DNA of 64,000 nucleotides from the NCBI GenBank assembly GCA_965224595.1, contig OZ245058.1:3100001-3164000 (forward strand), given 5' to 3'. The DNA comes from Aliivibrio_A sp016764915. GTDB taxonomy: Bacteria; Pseudomonadota; Gammaproteobacteria; Enterobacterales; Vibrionaceae. The position numbers were made by a program, and so were the translations under genes. Of this stretch, positions 42,277-51,900 are shown one piece after another. Every line of letters starts with the position of its first letter. The stretch's first letter is position 1. The notes under the pieces were generated by a model. That model ran no database searches. It saw only the letters and a list, made by a program, of their open reading frames with translations, and was not told where the DNA came from.

Positions 42277-43536
42277 TTAAATTCGTATGGTCATGCCATC
42301 TGATAGTGAATGTCGATAGGCTCTAAACGCTGGAATAAAGCCAATGAGTGTACCTGCTGTTTGCACAACAGCAATTAAGGTTAATTCGTAAGAAGTGAGT
42401 AGGGTTAACTCAATATTAATACCAAAATAGCTATGACTGATCGGTTTTAGGATAGCCAGCAGTAAATAGAGTCCTATAACTCCAGCAGCAGTGCCTAAAG
42501 CGGTGATCACAAAGGCTTCGCTAATTAAAAGGGCAAAGATATGTTTAGGTTGAGCGCCCATAGCACGCAGTATTGCCATTTCCCGTCTTCGCTCTTGTAG
42601 GCTGGTCAGCAAGCTGCTTAACATACCCAATAAACCAGCAAGTACAACGAATGCAGATACCGCAAGTAGTGCCTGTTCGGCAATGGACATCATTGACCAT
42701 AATTCATGAAGCGCAATCCCAGGCATAATGGCACTGAGTGGCTCTTTAGGGTAAGTGTTGATCTGGCGTTGCAAGGCAAAAGTTTGGATCTTTGATTTCA
42801 GCCCCAGCATGAATGCGGTGATCTGTTTGGGGGCAAACTGTTGCTGCATTAGCTGATTTTTGGAAGGGTTCCCACCAAGATGCGCTCCTGATTCCCAGCC
42901 CACATGAATGGCTTCAATGGCTTCTAAGGTGACATGAACGGTTTTATCTACCGGTGTGCCTGTCGGTGCTAGGATACCGACAACCGTAAAGGGCAAATTG
43001 TTGTGTCTGGTAAATGATTTATCACTAATGCCATGGGCAATGATTATTTCTGAGCCCAAGTGGTAATTTAGTTTGTTAGCTACGTCTGCACCAACCACAG
43101 CTTCAAACAGTGAGTTGAATTTGTCACCCTGTTTGAAAGTTAACGGCTGTTTTTTTCCGTATTGATAAAATCGGAAATAGTCTTGGTTAGTCCCCATGAC
43201 TCGAAACCCTTGGTGTGAGTCTCCAAGAGATATCGGAATAGCCCATTTTACGGCAGGATTTTTGGTGATCTCTTGGTAGCTTCTCCAGTCAATATTATTG
43301 GTTGCGTTGCCAATTCTAAATACGGAGTAGAGCAGTAGATTTATCTGTCCTGAGCGGGCACCTACGATGAGATCGGTATTGGAGATAGTATTGGCAAAAC
43401 TCTCTTTGGTTTGCGTTCGAATACGCTCTACGCCTAATAATAGCAGTACTGAAATGGCCACCGTTAATATAGTCAGTATTGCGGTGGTTTTTCTGTTGGT
43501 TAGGCTATGCCAAGCCAGCCTTAAAATGGTGTTCAT
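42277..43536 (-). CDS. FtsX/MacB-type ABC permease of the zinc-uptake locus
   Basis: 419 residues. One N-terminal transmembrane helix (TAILTILTVAISVLLLLGV), a large periplasmic MacB-like domain (residues 40-280) and three C-terminal helices (LLAVSAFVVLAGLLGMLSSLL; LRAMGAQPKHIFALLISEAFV). This is the type VII/MacB fold rather than a classical importer permease, so the system may act mechanically on periplasmic or outer-membrane partners. Overlaps the ATPase gene by 4 bases. Confidence 0.9.
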   Translation of the reverse strand: MNTILRLAWHSLTNRKTTAILTILTVAISVLLLLGVERIRTQTKESFANTISNTDLIVGARSGQINLLLYSVFRIGNATNNIDWRSYQEITKNPAVKWAIPISLGDSHQGFRVMGTNQDYFRFYQYGKKQPLTFKQGDKFNSLFEAVVGADVANKLNYHLGSEIIIAHGISDKSFTRHNNLPFTVVGILAPTGTPVDKTVHVTLEAIEAIHVGWESGAHLGGNPSKNQLMQQQFAPKQITAFMLGLKSKIQTFALQRQINTYPKEPLSAIMPGIALHELWSMMSIAEQALLAVSAFVVLAGLLGMLSSLLTSLQERRREMAILRAMGAQPKHIFALLISEAFVITALGTAAGVIGLYLLLAILKPISHSYFGINIELTLLTSYELTLIAVVQTAGTLIGFIPAFRAYRHSLSDGMTIRI

Positions 43537-44225
43537 GCTTTCACCTCCACTAAATTATTGATCTGCTCTAAATGTATACTTCTATCAAAAAGAGGCTCTA
43601 GGCTGGGGTCGTGACTGACAAATAGCAGTGTGGTGCCGCTGGCTTGACACTCACTCATTAAAAGTTGAATAAAAGCGGTGCGGTTGTCGTGATCAAGGGC
43701 TGAAGTGGGTTCATCGGCGATTAAAATTTCTGGTTTACCTATCAATGCCCTAGCCGCGGCCACTCTCTGTTGCTGCCCAATACTTAACTCTGTCACTGGG
43801 GTGTTAATGCAATCGGCGGGCAGGCGCAGTTGTGACAATACTCGCTTTGCCTCTGATTCTAATTTAGGGCCTGCTTGAGCGGCACGACGCTTTGAAAAAT
43901 GACAGGGCAGCAGTACATTCTGTATTACGGAGAGATAAGGGATTAAGTTAAATTGTTGGAAGATATAACCGATATGATCGGCTCTAAATTTGTCTTTCTG
44001 AGTATTGCTTAATTGGCTCTGTTCTTGTGAGAGAATGTTGATGCTGCCAGAGGTTGGAGAGACAATACCAGCAAGTAAACTGAGTAGGGTTGATTTTCCA
44101 CTGCCACTGGATCCTTTGATAAAGAGTTTTTCTCCCTTTTTTACGCAGAAATGTGGAATGTTAATGGTCAGTGATTTTTTGTTAGGCCAACGATAGCAAA
44201 GATCACTCAATTCAATTATGTTCAT
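43533..44225 (-). CDS. ABC transporter ATPase of the zinc-uptake locus
   Basis: 230 residues of the LolD/MacB type. Walker A GSSGSGKSTLLSLLAG, Q-loop YIFQQFNLIPYLSV, signature LSIGQQQRVAAARAL, Walker B ILIADEPTSALD. Pairs with the overlapping FtsX-type permease. Confidence 0.95.
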   Translation of the reverse strand: MNIIELSDLCYRWPNKKSLTINIPHFCVKKGEKLFIKGSSGSGKSTLLSLLAGIVSPTSGSINILSQEQSQLSNTQKDKFRADHIGYIFQQFNLIPYLSVIQNVLLPCHFSKRRAAQAGPKLESEAKRVLSQLRLPADCINTPVTELSIGQQQRVAAARALIGKPEILIADEPTSALDHDNRTAFIQLLMSECQASGTTLLFVSHDPSLEPLFDRSIHLEQINNLVEVKA

Positions 44226-44266
44226 CTTATTATTTTAGGAGGTGTTACCACCTCCTATTCCAATCA

Positions 44267-44959
44267 TTAGAAACTGATGCGAGAGTGCTGTTTATCGATA
44301 GAGGTGGCACTCTGCCCATGCTCAGACAATAGGTGAACATCGGCTTTTTGGCTGTTTGGAAACAGAGTAAACCATTGAGTATCTAGTGATTTAATTTTAT
44401 CTATTTGCTTGCAATGAAAGTGATACTCAATGCTAAACTCGCCGTGTTCAGCGTGTTCAGCGTGTTCAGCGTGTTCAGCGTGTTCAGCGTGTTCAGCGTG
44501 TTCAGCGTGTTCAGCGTGTTCAGCGTGTTCAGCGTGTTCAGCGTGTTCAGCGTGTTCAGCGTGTTCAGCGTGTATGTCATTAAGATGATCGTGATCTTCT
44601 TCGTCTTGGTGTTCGACTAATGTGTGCGTGACAGCAACGTGTTCAATCGAACACTCCGCTGATTCTGGTAGAGTAAAAACCTGATCGGCTTGTTTTAAGA
44701 GCTGGACAGCAGTCTCAAGTTGCTTTTTCTGTAATTCAGATTCCGGAGGATGCTCAAAACCGACTACATCCGAACCTGGAGCGGTGATTTCTAGCAATAA
44801 GTCGTGATCATCTTGCGCGATATTAATGGTGACTACGCCGTGTTGATGGGCTTGGTGTTGGATAAAGTCTTGCTGATGTTGTTCAGCGGATGAAGAAAAT
44901 GTTGCCACAACGCCTGCGACTAAAAGAGCAGCGTGTGTAAATCGAAAGTAGGTAGACAT
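44267..44959 (-). CDS. zrgA: ZrgA-family (DUF2796) histidine-rich periplasmic zinc-binding protein
   Basis: 230 residues with a signal peptide (cleavage near SSSAE, residue 26). Motifs of the ZrgA/DUF2796 family: HQHGVVTINIAQDDHDLLLEI, GSDVVGFEHPPES. A His-rich loop follows: HQDEEDHDHLNDIH, then 14 perfect Ala-Glu-His repeats, then GEFSIEYHFHC. In V. cholerae ZrgABCDE is a second zinc acquisition system beside ZnuABC; the His-rich protein is thought to capture periplasmic Zn. Lies directly upstream of the ATPase gene. Confidence 0.9.
   Translation of the reverse strand: MSTYFRFTHAALLVAGVVATFSSSAEQHQQDFIQHQAHQHGVVTINIAQDDHDLLLEITAPGSDVVGFEHPPESELQKKQLETAVQLLKQADQVFTLPESAECSIEHVAVTHTLVEHQDEEDHDHLNDIHAEHAEHAEHAEHAEHAEHAEHAEHAEHAEHAEHAEHAEHAEHGEFSIEYHFHCKQIDKIKSLDTQWFTLFPNSQKADVHLLSEHGQSATSIDKQHSRISF
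44444..44569 (-). repeat. 14 perfect copies of a 9-bp tandem repeat in zrgA
   Basis: Unit GTGTTCAGC on the plus strand (GCTGAACAC on the coding strand, Ala-Glu-His). All 14 copies are identical over 126 bases and the unit is a multiple of three, so copy-number changes keep the frame. Confidence 0.97.
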
Positions 44960-45015
44960 ACCTTCTCCAAAACAGTGTTAATAATAAATTTGAGGTTCAG
45001 TTACAAAATTAAAAA

Positions 45016-45294
45016 TTAATACGGCGGAGAGCGTGCGTTAAACTGAATGATTTCAATAACGGCGGCATGAAAGCGAGGGGAAGAGGAGAGTATTGATTGG
45101 TAAATAGGAAGATCAATGTTGGCAACATCTGTTATGAGTGCATGATTACAAGCATTAAACAGTGAGCATTGATGTTCAGTGTGGTGAGTCACATTAGAGT
45201 CAATCTGGTGTGAAATAGCCATATGACTAAGTAGAAGAATTAGCGCTGCTAAACCCCATGCTTGCCATCTATTTGGTTGCTCTCGTCTCAACAT
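45016..45294 (-). CDS. Small envelope protein at the head of the zinc-uptake locus
   Basis: 92 residues with one N-terminal hydrophobic helix (WGLAALILLLSHMAI) and a His/Cys-containing segment (VTHHTEHQCSLFNACNHALI) that could bind metal; ends with NARSPPY. The Arg-Ala/Ser-Pro-Pro ending recalls DUF2946-like small proteins. First gene of the leftward locus, about 30 bases downstream of a Zur-box-like palindrome and 56 bases before zrgA. Probably an accessory of zinc uptake. Confidence 0.7.
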   Translation of the reverse strand: MLRREQPNRWQAWGLAALILLLSHMAISHQIDSNVTHHTEHQCSLFNACNHALITDVANIDLPIYQSILSSSPRFHAAVIEIIQFNARSPPY

Positions 45295-45325
45295 GTCTTC
45301 TATTTAATTAAGTTGTGGTGACTAT

Positions 45326-45351
45326 TTATGTAATGATATAACATCACATAA
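45326..45351. promoter_or_regulatory. Candidate Zur box upstream of the zinc-uptake locus
   Basis: A 26-bp imperfect palindrome (TTATGTAATGATATAACA followed by TCACATAA) in which 22 positions are symmetric. It resembles Zur boxes, which are AT-rich palindromes with TGTTATA-type half sites. It lies about 32 bases before the first gene of the locus. zur itself is encoded at 12.5-13.0 kb. Confidence 0.65.
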
Positions 45352-45397
45352 ATAGTGCAAGGTAAATTAATTCTCGTTGAAAGAGATGATAATTAGA

Positions 45398-45949
45398 TTA
45401 AATGGCTTGCTCAATCAGAGTGAGCACAGTCGCTATCTCATTTTCATTCAGTGATCCCTCTTGGATAAAGAGGATATTCCCCGTTTTATCTTGAACGATG
45501 ATCGCTGAACTGGATTCTTGTAATTGCCAGACTTTAGCAACCACGCCATCTTCATCAACAATCAGTGACGACCATGAGAACTCGAGCTTACTGTCTTCTG
45601 CTTTAGAGAGAACAAAACCGCCAGTGCCCCAAATTGAGTCATCTTGATTAATGATGGTTGTGGTTTGATAATCAGAAGCGGGGAACTTTTTAGCGGTTAT
45701 GGCTGTCATTAGAGGAGCGTTTAGTTTTTTTGCACTGCTACGTCCTGCCATCGCTTGGATGACTCGGACTTTGCCTAGCATCATTGATGAACGCCAGGCT
45801 TGATAAACAATGTCTTTATCTTGAATGATTAACTCACCATGAGATTGCACATCAACCTGTGGCACATTTTTTCCTATAGTTAAATTATTTGCCAATGCCA
45901 CACTAGGCAACATTGAGATAAGGAGAATGCAAAGCGTTTTGATAGTCAT
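45398..45949 (-). CDS. ytfJ: YtfJ-family periplasmic thioredoxin-like protein
   Basis: 183 residues from the ATG at 45949 (MTIKTLCILLISMLPSVALA, signal peptide); an upstream TTG-initiated frame is unlikely. YtfJ signature: LTIGKNVPQVDVQSHGELII, WRSSMMLGKVRVIQAMAGRS, SWSSLIVDEDGVVAKVW. Thioredoxin-like fold without a CxxC pair. Function unknown. Divergent from ytfK as in E. coli. Confidence 0.9.
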   Translation of the reverse strand: MTIKTLCILLISMLPSVALANNLTIGKNVPQVDVQSHGELIIQDKDIVYQAWRSSMMLGKVRVIQAMAGRSSAKKLNAPLMTAITAKKFPASDYQTTTIINQDDSIWGTGGFVLSKAEDSKLEFSWSSLIVDEDGVVAKVWQLQESSSAIIVQDKTGNILFIQEGSLNENEIATVLTLIEQAI

Positions 45950-46182
45950 AATTTTATCCAATTGATTTATTTTGGTTTTTGTTGTCATTTCATTAGTGGA
46001 TCACAAAAAATAATATCTATTTTGCGATAGAATTCACTCAATAATATAATGTTATCAAATTTTTATAGATTTGTTGTTTTTAGTGCTTATTGATAAATGA
46101 ATTATAATTACTATAACGGTTGTGGTGACTCTAGTTTGTCATCAAAAATAATAATAAACCTTAGCGTTAATGAGGTATCACC

Positions 46183-46392
46183 ATGTTGCGGATTTTTAAA
46201 AGTTATCGACCAATACAAGTAGCAAGATTCGTTAAAACACTCTTTCGAGGACGAATCTACATCAAAGGAGTTGGGGTTTTCGAGTTTGATAAAGGGAAAT
46301 TGTTGCTACCAAGCCGTAATAGCAAATTAAAACTACTGGTTATGAAAGAGGTTAACCGACAGGTTGATGCTCTTGCGGCGGTGCCTGCATAG
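46183..46392 (+). CDS. ytfK: YtfK (DUF1107) stress-response protein
   Basis: 69 residues: RIFKSYRPIQVARFVKTLFR, then GRIYIKGVGVFEFDKGKLLLP and MKEVNRQVDAL. This is very close to E. coli YtfK, which stimulates SpoT-dependent (p)ppGpp accumulation during phosphate and fatty acid starvation. Single gene with its own terminator. Confidence 0.92.
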   Translation: MLRIFKSYRPIQVARFVKTLFRGRIYIKGVGVFEFDKGKLLLPSRNSKLKLLVMKEVNRQVDALAAVPA

Positions 46393-46400
46393 ACTGATAA

Positions 46401-46428
46401 AAAGAGAGGCAGATAGCCTCTCTTTTTT
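46401..46428 (+). terminator. Intrinsic terminator of ytfK
   Basis: GAGAGGC / GCCTCTC stem with a 5-base loop followed by six T; the upstream A-run makes it usable for convergent msrA too. Confidence 0.9.
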
Positions 46429-46443
46429 ATTGCTCGATATTAT

Positions 46444-47079
46444 TTAGTCTGCGGGAAAGCAGACTCCGCTACCACCAATGCCGCAGTATCCTTCTGGATT
46501 TTTAGCCAAATATTGTTGATGGTACTCTTCGGCAAAGTAGTAAGGGGTCGCGAGTGTAATCTCGGTGGTAATTTCGTTCTGTTGCTTGGCAAGATTTAGT
46601 GCTTGTTGATACTGTTTGCAGCTCTCTTGAGCGATGCTCAACTGTAGTTGTGTGTAGCAGTAGATTGCTGAGCGATACTGAGTTCCAACATCATTACCTT
46701 GTTGCATTCCTTGGGTCGGGATATGACTCTGCCAAAAATGAACCAAAAGAGCGTCAAGAGAGATGATGTCTGGATCATAGGTAACGTTAACCACTTCAGT
46801 ATGACCCGTTTGACCAGTACAGATCTGCTGGTAAGTCGGATTTATGGTAAAACCACCGCTGTAACCGACAGAGGTACAATAAACCCCCTCTAACTGCCAT
46901 AGAAGACGCTCCGCCCCCCAGAAGCAGCCCATGCCTAATAGAATGGACTGGTGGCCTTGAGGGGTGGGAGGAAGCATTGATACGTTATGAACATAGTGTG
47001 GTTGTTGTGGGACGATCTGATGTTCACTACCTGATGATGCATTTGAAGCAGTGACCATCTGCTGTTTTATATTCTTCAT
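46444..47079 (-). CDS. msrA: Peptide-methionine (S)-S-oxide reductase MsrA
   Basis: Repairs methionine-S-sulfoxide in proteins. 211 residues from the ATG at 47079 (AAGGATTCGAA upstream); the longer frame back to 47190 is not supported. Active-site Cys in LLGMGCFWGAERLLW; VGYSGGFTINPTYQQICTGQ and TGHTEVVNVTYDP follow; resolving Cys candidates are in the C-terminal GYCGIGGSGVCFPAD. Divergent from tamA, a conserved pairing. Confidence 0.95.
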   Translation of the reverse strand: MKNIKQQMVTASNASSGSEHQIVPQQPHYVHNVSMLPPTPQGHQSILLGMGCFWGAERLLWQLEGVYCTSVGYSGGFTINPTYQQICTGQTGHTEVVNVTYDPDIISLDALLVHFWQSHIPTQGMQQGNDVGTQYRSAIYCYTQLQLSIAQESCKQYQQALNLAKQQNEITTEITLATPYYFAEEYHQQYLAKNPEGYCGIGGSGVCFPAD

Positions 47080-47268
47080 TTCGAATCCTTGAGTAGAGTA
47101 ATATGTACCGTTCATGACGTCTAACAATGGACGATGATTGTTCCCCATCTCTAGTAATATTAGTCTGTTGCTCTTTAGGAAAGCAATCATTTCTGATAGT
47201 TTGTGTTAGTCATCCGTGTAGATAAGCAGATTAGGTTGAACTCATTGAATAGTCGTTTGAAATAGAAA

Positions 47269-48990
47269 ATGAACAAAAACGTTATGTTGATTTTAGCGTT
47301 GCTGGTCGCCAGTCTATCTTTTGCTGTTCAGGCTGAAGTTGAGATGAATATAGAAGGGCTTGACGGGGCTTTAGAAGGGAATGTAGAGGCGTATTTGTCT
47401 GCGATTCCTGAAGAAGAGTACTCTGTCTCTTTACGTTTTCAATCAAGAGTGGAAACCAGCATCAAAGAGGCGCTAAGAGCGTTAGGCTTTTATGATCCTG
47501 ATATTAAATTTGTTGTTGAAGGAGATAAAGGGGACCACTCACTGATTGTTAATGTGATTGCTGGTGATCCCGTCTCAATTTATGACAGTGATATCATTAT
47601 TAGTGGAGAAGCCAAATCCGATCCTGATTTTATACAGGCGGTTTCCAACTCTGGTTTGAATTTAGGGGCGATTGTAAACCATGGTAATTATGATGGTTTA
47701 AAGTCGACCTTGCGAAGTTTAGCTCTGAGGAAAGGCTACTTTGATGGTGATTTTACCGTTACTCGTTTAGAGGTTTCTCCTGATAGACGGCAAGCTTTTG
47801 TTCATCTTCACTTCGATAGCGGTGATCGTTACTCTTTTGGCAATACGATTATTGATGGTTCTCAAATTGAAGAGCACAGAGTTCAGTCCATTATTCCTTA
47901 TCAAAGCGGTGATCCTTATTTAGCCAGTAAAGTGGGAGAGCTTAATCAATTCCTTTCTAATACTGAGTGGTATTCATCGGTATTTGTAGAGCCCGATGTC
48001 GCCAATGTTACTGAGAGCGGTGAGCTGCCTATGCTGGTTCACTTGAGTCCTCAAACCAAGAACCTACTTGAAACGGGTATTGGATTCTCAACCGATGTTG
48101 GGGTACGAGGAAAGATAAATTGGAAAAAACCGTGGTTAAACAGCTATGGACACAGTTTTAATACCAGCTTATCTGTCTCCCAACCAGAGCAGACAGTGAC
48201 CGCTGCGTATAAAATTCCATTAGAAAACGTATTGCGAGATTACTATATCGTGCAATATGGAATGAAAAACATTGACGATCGAGACACCAAGAGTTTGGAG
48301 TCTAACTTAGCGCTTGAGAGGCACTGGGTATTAGACTCTGGTTGGCATCGAACCCTGTTTACGCGTTTATTGTACGAAAGCTTTACTCAGGGACAACAAG
48401 AGGGCTCCTCATGGTTAGTTTTACCGGGGATCTCATTATCAAAAACACGCAGTGGCGGCGGAATGATGCCCATGTGGGGTGATAGAAAGTCGATCACTTT
48501 TGAAGCCACTGATCCTGCATTGACTTCCGATGCCCGCCTAGCCAGAGTTCAAGCTCAAACGACCTGGGTCAGAAGCATAGGACGAAATCACCGTGGGCTA
48601 GTGAGCGCTGATGTTGGTGCTATCTATACTGATGAGTTTGAAAGCTTACCGCCTTCAATTCGATTTTTCGCAGGTGGAGATAATAGTTTGAGAGGCTACG
48701 GTTATGAGGAGATCTCACCCAAAGATAGTGATGGCTTTTTAACTGGTGGCCAATATATGGCAACCTCAAGCCTTGAGTATCAATATCGAGTCGTGGGTAA
48801 CTGGTGGCTAGCGACATTCATCGATTATGGTGATGCTTGGACCTCTGTGCCACAATGGAAAACGGGGGTCGGAGCTGGTATCCGATGGGGCTCACCTGTC
48901 GGGCCTGTTAGTCTTGATTTTGCATGGGGCCTCGATGAAGATCCCGGTGAAGAGTTTCATGTACACTTCTCGTTAGGGCCTGAAATATGA
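47269..48990 (+). CDS. tamA: Translocation and assembly module subunit TamA
   Basis: Omp85-family outer-membrane protein that works with TamB in the assembly of outer-membrane proteins and in phospholipid transport. 573 residues: signal peptide (LLVASLSFAVQAE), three POTRA domains (about residues 22-265), and a barrel (TGIGFSTDVGVRGKINWKKPW; L6-type motif FFAGGDNSLRGYGYEEI). The TGA stop overlaps the tamB start by ATGA. Confidence 0.96.
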   Translation: MNKNVMLILALLVASLSFAVQAEVEMNIEGLDGALEGNVEAYLSAIPEEEYSVSLRFQSRVETSIKEALRALGFYDPDIKFVVEGDKGDHSLIVNVIAGDPVSIYDSDIIISGEAKSDPDFIQAVSNSGLNLGAIVNHGNYDGLKSTLRSLALRKGYFDGDFTVTRLEVSPDRRQAFVHLHFDSGDRYSFGNTIIDGSQIEEHRVQSIIPYQSGDPYLASKVGELNQFLSNTEWYSSVFVEPDVANVTESGELPMLVHLSPQTKNLLETGIGFSTDVGVRGKINWKKPWLNSYGHSFNTSLSVSQPEQTVTAAYKIPLENVLRDYYIVQYGMKNIDDRDTKSLESNLALERHWVLDSGWHRTLFTRLLYESFTQGQQEGSSWLVLPGISLSKTRSGGGMMPMWGDRKSITFEATDPALTSDARLARVQAQTTWVRSIGRNHRGLVSADVGAIYTDEFESLPPSIRFFAGGDNSLRGYGYEEISPKDSDGFLTGGQYMATSSLEYQYRVVGNWWLATFIDYGDAWTSVPQWKTGVGAGIRWGSPVGPVSLDFAWGLDEDPGEEFHVHFSLGPEI

Positions 48991-51900
48991 GTCTAATTGT
49001 CGCTAAAAAATGGGGCTCTCGATGTGGAGTTGCAATAGTGGCAGTCGTCGTCAGCTTGTTGCTTCTGATATCAATGCTTCTACTGACCAATCCTGGTTTA
49101 AATACGCTGTTATGGGGAGTAAAAAAAGCGCTTCCTGAATTGAGTGTTGAGCAGACTTCTGGCGCACTGATCCCCGATTTTACTCTTTCTGGACTCTCTT
49201 TTTCTGATGGCGATAACGTTGATATTACGGTTAAACGCTTTCGTTTAGCGATCACGCCTTCATGTTTATTCAATCCTGAGTTATGCATTGATGCCGTTGA
49301 ACTGGATGGGGTGGTGTTCTCTCTGCCCACACTTCCCGACTCTGCTCCACCGCAACAAAAAACGACTAACAGTAAACCGCTAACGGTGATTGAGACGCCA
49401 ATACCAGTGCAGATTAACCAGATTGCATTGAATGATATCGAGCTTAATATACTCGGCAATACAGTAAGTTGGCAGCACTTCTCAACCGGTCTATCTATGC
49501 GTGGCAACCGGTTATTGGTCTCGCCCGTAAATTGGCAGAGTGTGACCTTGCAGCTTGCACCAAAAACCGGCGATGATGAGCTTGAATCAGTAACAAAGGT
49601 TGACCATTCGCCCTCAGTTATCGAACTACCGGAAGTGCTGATACCGCTTGAGGTGGAGTTAACCTCTTTTTCATTACATGACTTTATACTAAAACAAGCA
49701 GAACCCATTAAGGTGACTTCTTTGGCCTTCAGTGGCAAAGCCAAAGAGCATCAAGTGTCGCTTCATGATCTGCAACTCGATATGCCGCAGTTGAGCCTAG
49801 AATTAAACAGTAAGATATCTTTAGTGGGAGATTATCCTTTAGAACTGCAAGCGACAGCAACCGTAAAAGAGAGCGAGTTGAAAGGGCATAACATTAGCTT
49901 GCAAGCAACAGGCAGCGTGGCTCAATTGGCATTGTCAGCTCAGCTTGATGGGACATTAAAGGCCTCACTCGATGGCAAACTTCAACCTCTGCAACCGACG
50001 TTTCCTTTTGAGCTCAATCTTCATGATGGTGATCTTCGTTGGCCTTTGAACTCAACACCAGATTATCAACTGCAGCTCTCTAAACTCTCTAGTCGAGGTG
50101 ATTTAGAGGGGTATCAGTTTAACCTACAAGCGGATTTGCAAGGTATTGAGATACCAGAATTGCAACTGGATGTGAAAGCAGAAGGGGACCTAGAGCAGAT
50201 ATCAATATCGGATATTGTTGTTGAAACACTGGGTGGAGAGATAGCGGGTCAGGTTATGGTTAATTGGCAGCAGCCACTAAACTGGCAATCCGACCTGACA
50301 TTATCAAGGATTAAACCGGGTTTGCAGTGGCCGAAGGTTGAAGGTGTGTTAAATGGTGACATTAAAACGCTAGGATCATTAACCGAACAAGGTGGCTGGC
50401 AGGTTAGTATTCCATTACTCGATATCCAAGGGATGATTCGGGATTATCCCTTAGATCTGCATGGATCATTAGTCGCCAGTGACGAATTAGGTCAAGGGAA
50501 TTTTCAGGTTCAGCTTGACGATCTGGCGTTAAAACATGGCAGTAACTCGATTCAGTTAAATGGTCAGTTAGATCAATCTTGGGCAATGAAGGCCACCATT
50601 AATATTCCAGAGTTATCGGCAACGGTTCCTGATTTACAAGGACAAGCCGTTGGCGATATTAATTTGTCGGGTCCGTTTGAAACCCCAGACATTAATCTAG
50701 ATCTCGCGATAATGAGTTTGAATTGGCAAAATGAAGCAAAACTAGAGCAACTGACCGTGAAAGGAAATCTATCCCCCTGGCCTCTGTTAAGTGGGCATAT
50801 TGAGGTGGCAGCAAAAGGCGGCGAGTATCAAAAAGAGCGTCTTGATACATTGACCCTACTCTTTAAAGGCAGTGAAAAAGATCACCAATTGAGCATTAAT
50901 GCACAGACAAAACCTCTCTCGTTAGCCGTTTTGTTCAATGGGAATTTTAACCGTAAAACGGGTTGGCAGGGCGCGTTAAGCCAAGCTGAAATTAATACGG
51001 AGATGGGACCTTGGGGTTTAAATCGACCCGCGAGTATTCATTATAATCTGAATGATCATGCTGTGACGGTAGGGGCTCATTGTTGGGGACAAAAAGAGGC
51101 TTCAATCTGCTTAGACCAAGATTTAAAAATGGGAGAGCGCGGAGAAGCGTCTGTCACGGTACAGCGTTATAGGTTGAATTCACTTAAGCCTTTCATGCCT
51201 GCTGAGATGGAAGTAGAAGCGGAACTGAATGCGACGGCTTGGGCTAAGTGGGCTCCAAATAGTTCGCCACAATTAAAAGCCAACGTTGATATTTCTGCGG
51301 GGTCGTTACAACAACAGATGGATGAAATATTGAGTGTCGCTTGGAATCAAATCTCACTGAACGCAGAGATAAAACAAGATAAGCTCAATATCGATTGGTT
51401 ACTCGATTTCAAAGATAATGGCCGTGTATTTGGCGATGCTAATATTTTTTCCATTGATAAAAAAGACAAATCCATTGATGGAGAGTTGACGGTTGAGGCG
51501 ATCTCACTGGCCTTCTTGCAGCCTGCTTTGGGAGAGTACAGCACTCTAAAAGCGGAAATGAATTCTGCTGTTACCATCACAGGGCCAATTAATCAGCCTA
51601 AGTTGAATGGTAATTTAACCATTGAGAACATAGTCGTAAAAGGTGAAGTTTCCCCAGTTGATATTAATAATGGGGATATCGCTTTGGCTTTTTCCGGTTA
51701 CAACGCGGTATTGAAATCAGCAATTAATACCCCTGAAGGCGATCTAACGGTCACTGGTGATGCTGATTGGGCTGATATTTCTGCGTGGCGCGTTGGTGTA
51801 AAAGTATCTGGTGATGAGCTAAAAGTGAATCTGCCACCTGTCGTAAAACTCAATGTTCATCCCGATCTTAATGTCTCAATCACGCCGAAGTTGGCGATAA

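Noticed and set aside
44444..44569. Short regular repeats reminiscent of a CRISPR array
   Set aside because: Units are 9 bp, contiguous and without spacers, and they encode Ala-Glu-His in frame with zrgA.
44405..44620. Rightward open frame with Ser-Val-Phe repeats
   Set aside because: It is the antisense reading of the 9-bp repeat inside zrgA and has no independent support.
46030..46060. Second Zur box upstream of ytfJ
   Set aside because: The AT-rich stretch has the half sites in the wrong orientation and poor symmetry.
47080..47190. N-terminal extension of msrA
   Set aside because: The ATG at 47079 has AAGGA upstream and the extension is unlike MsrA.
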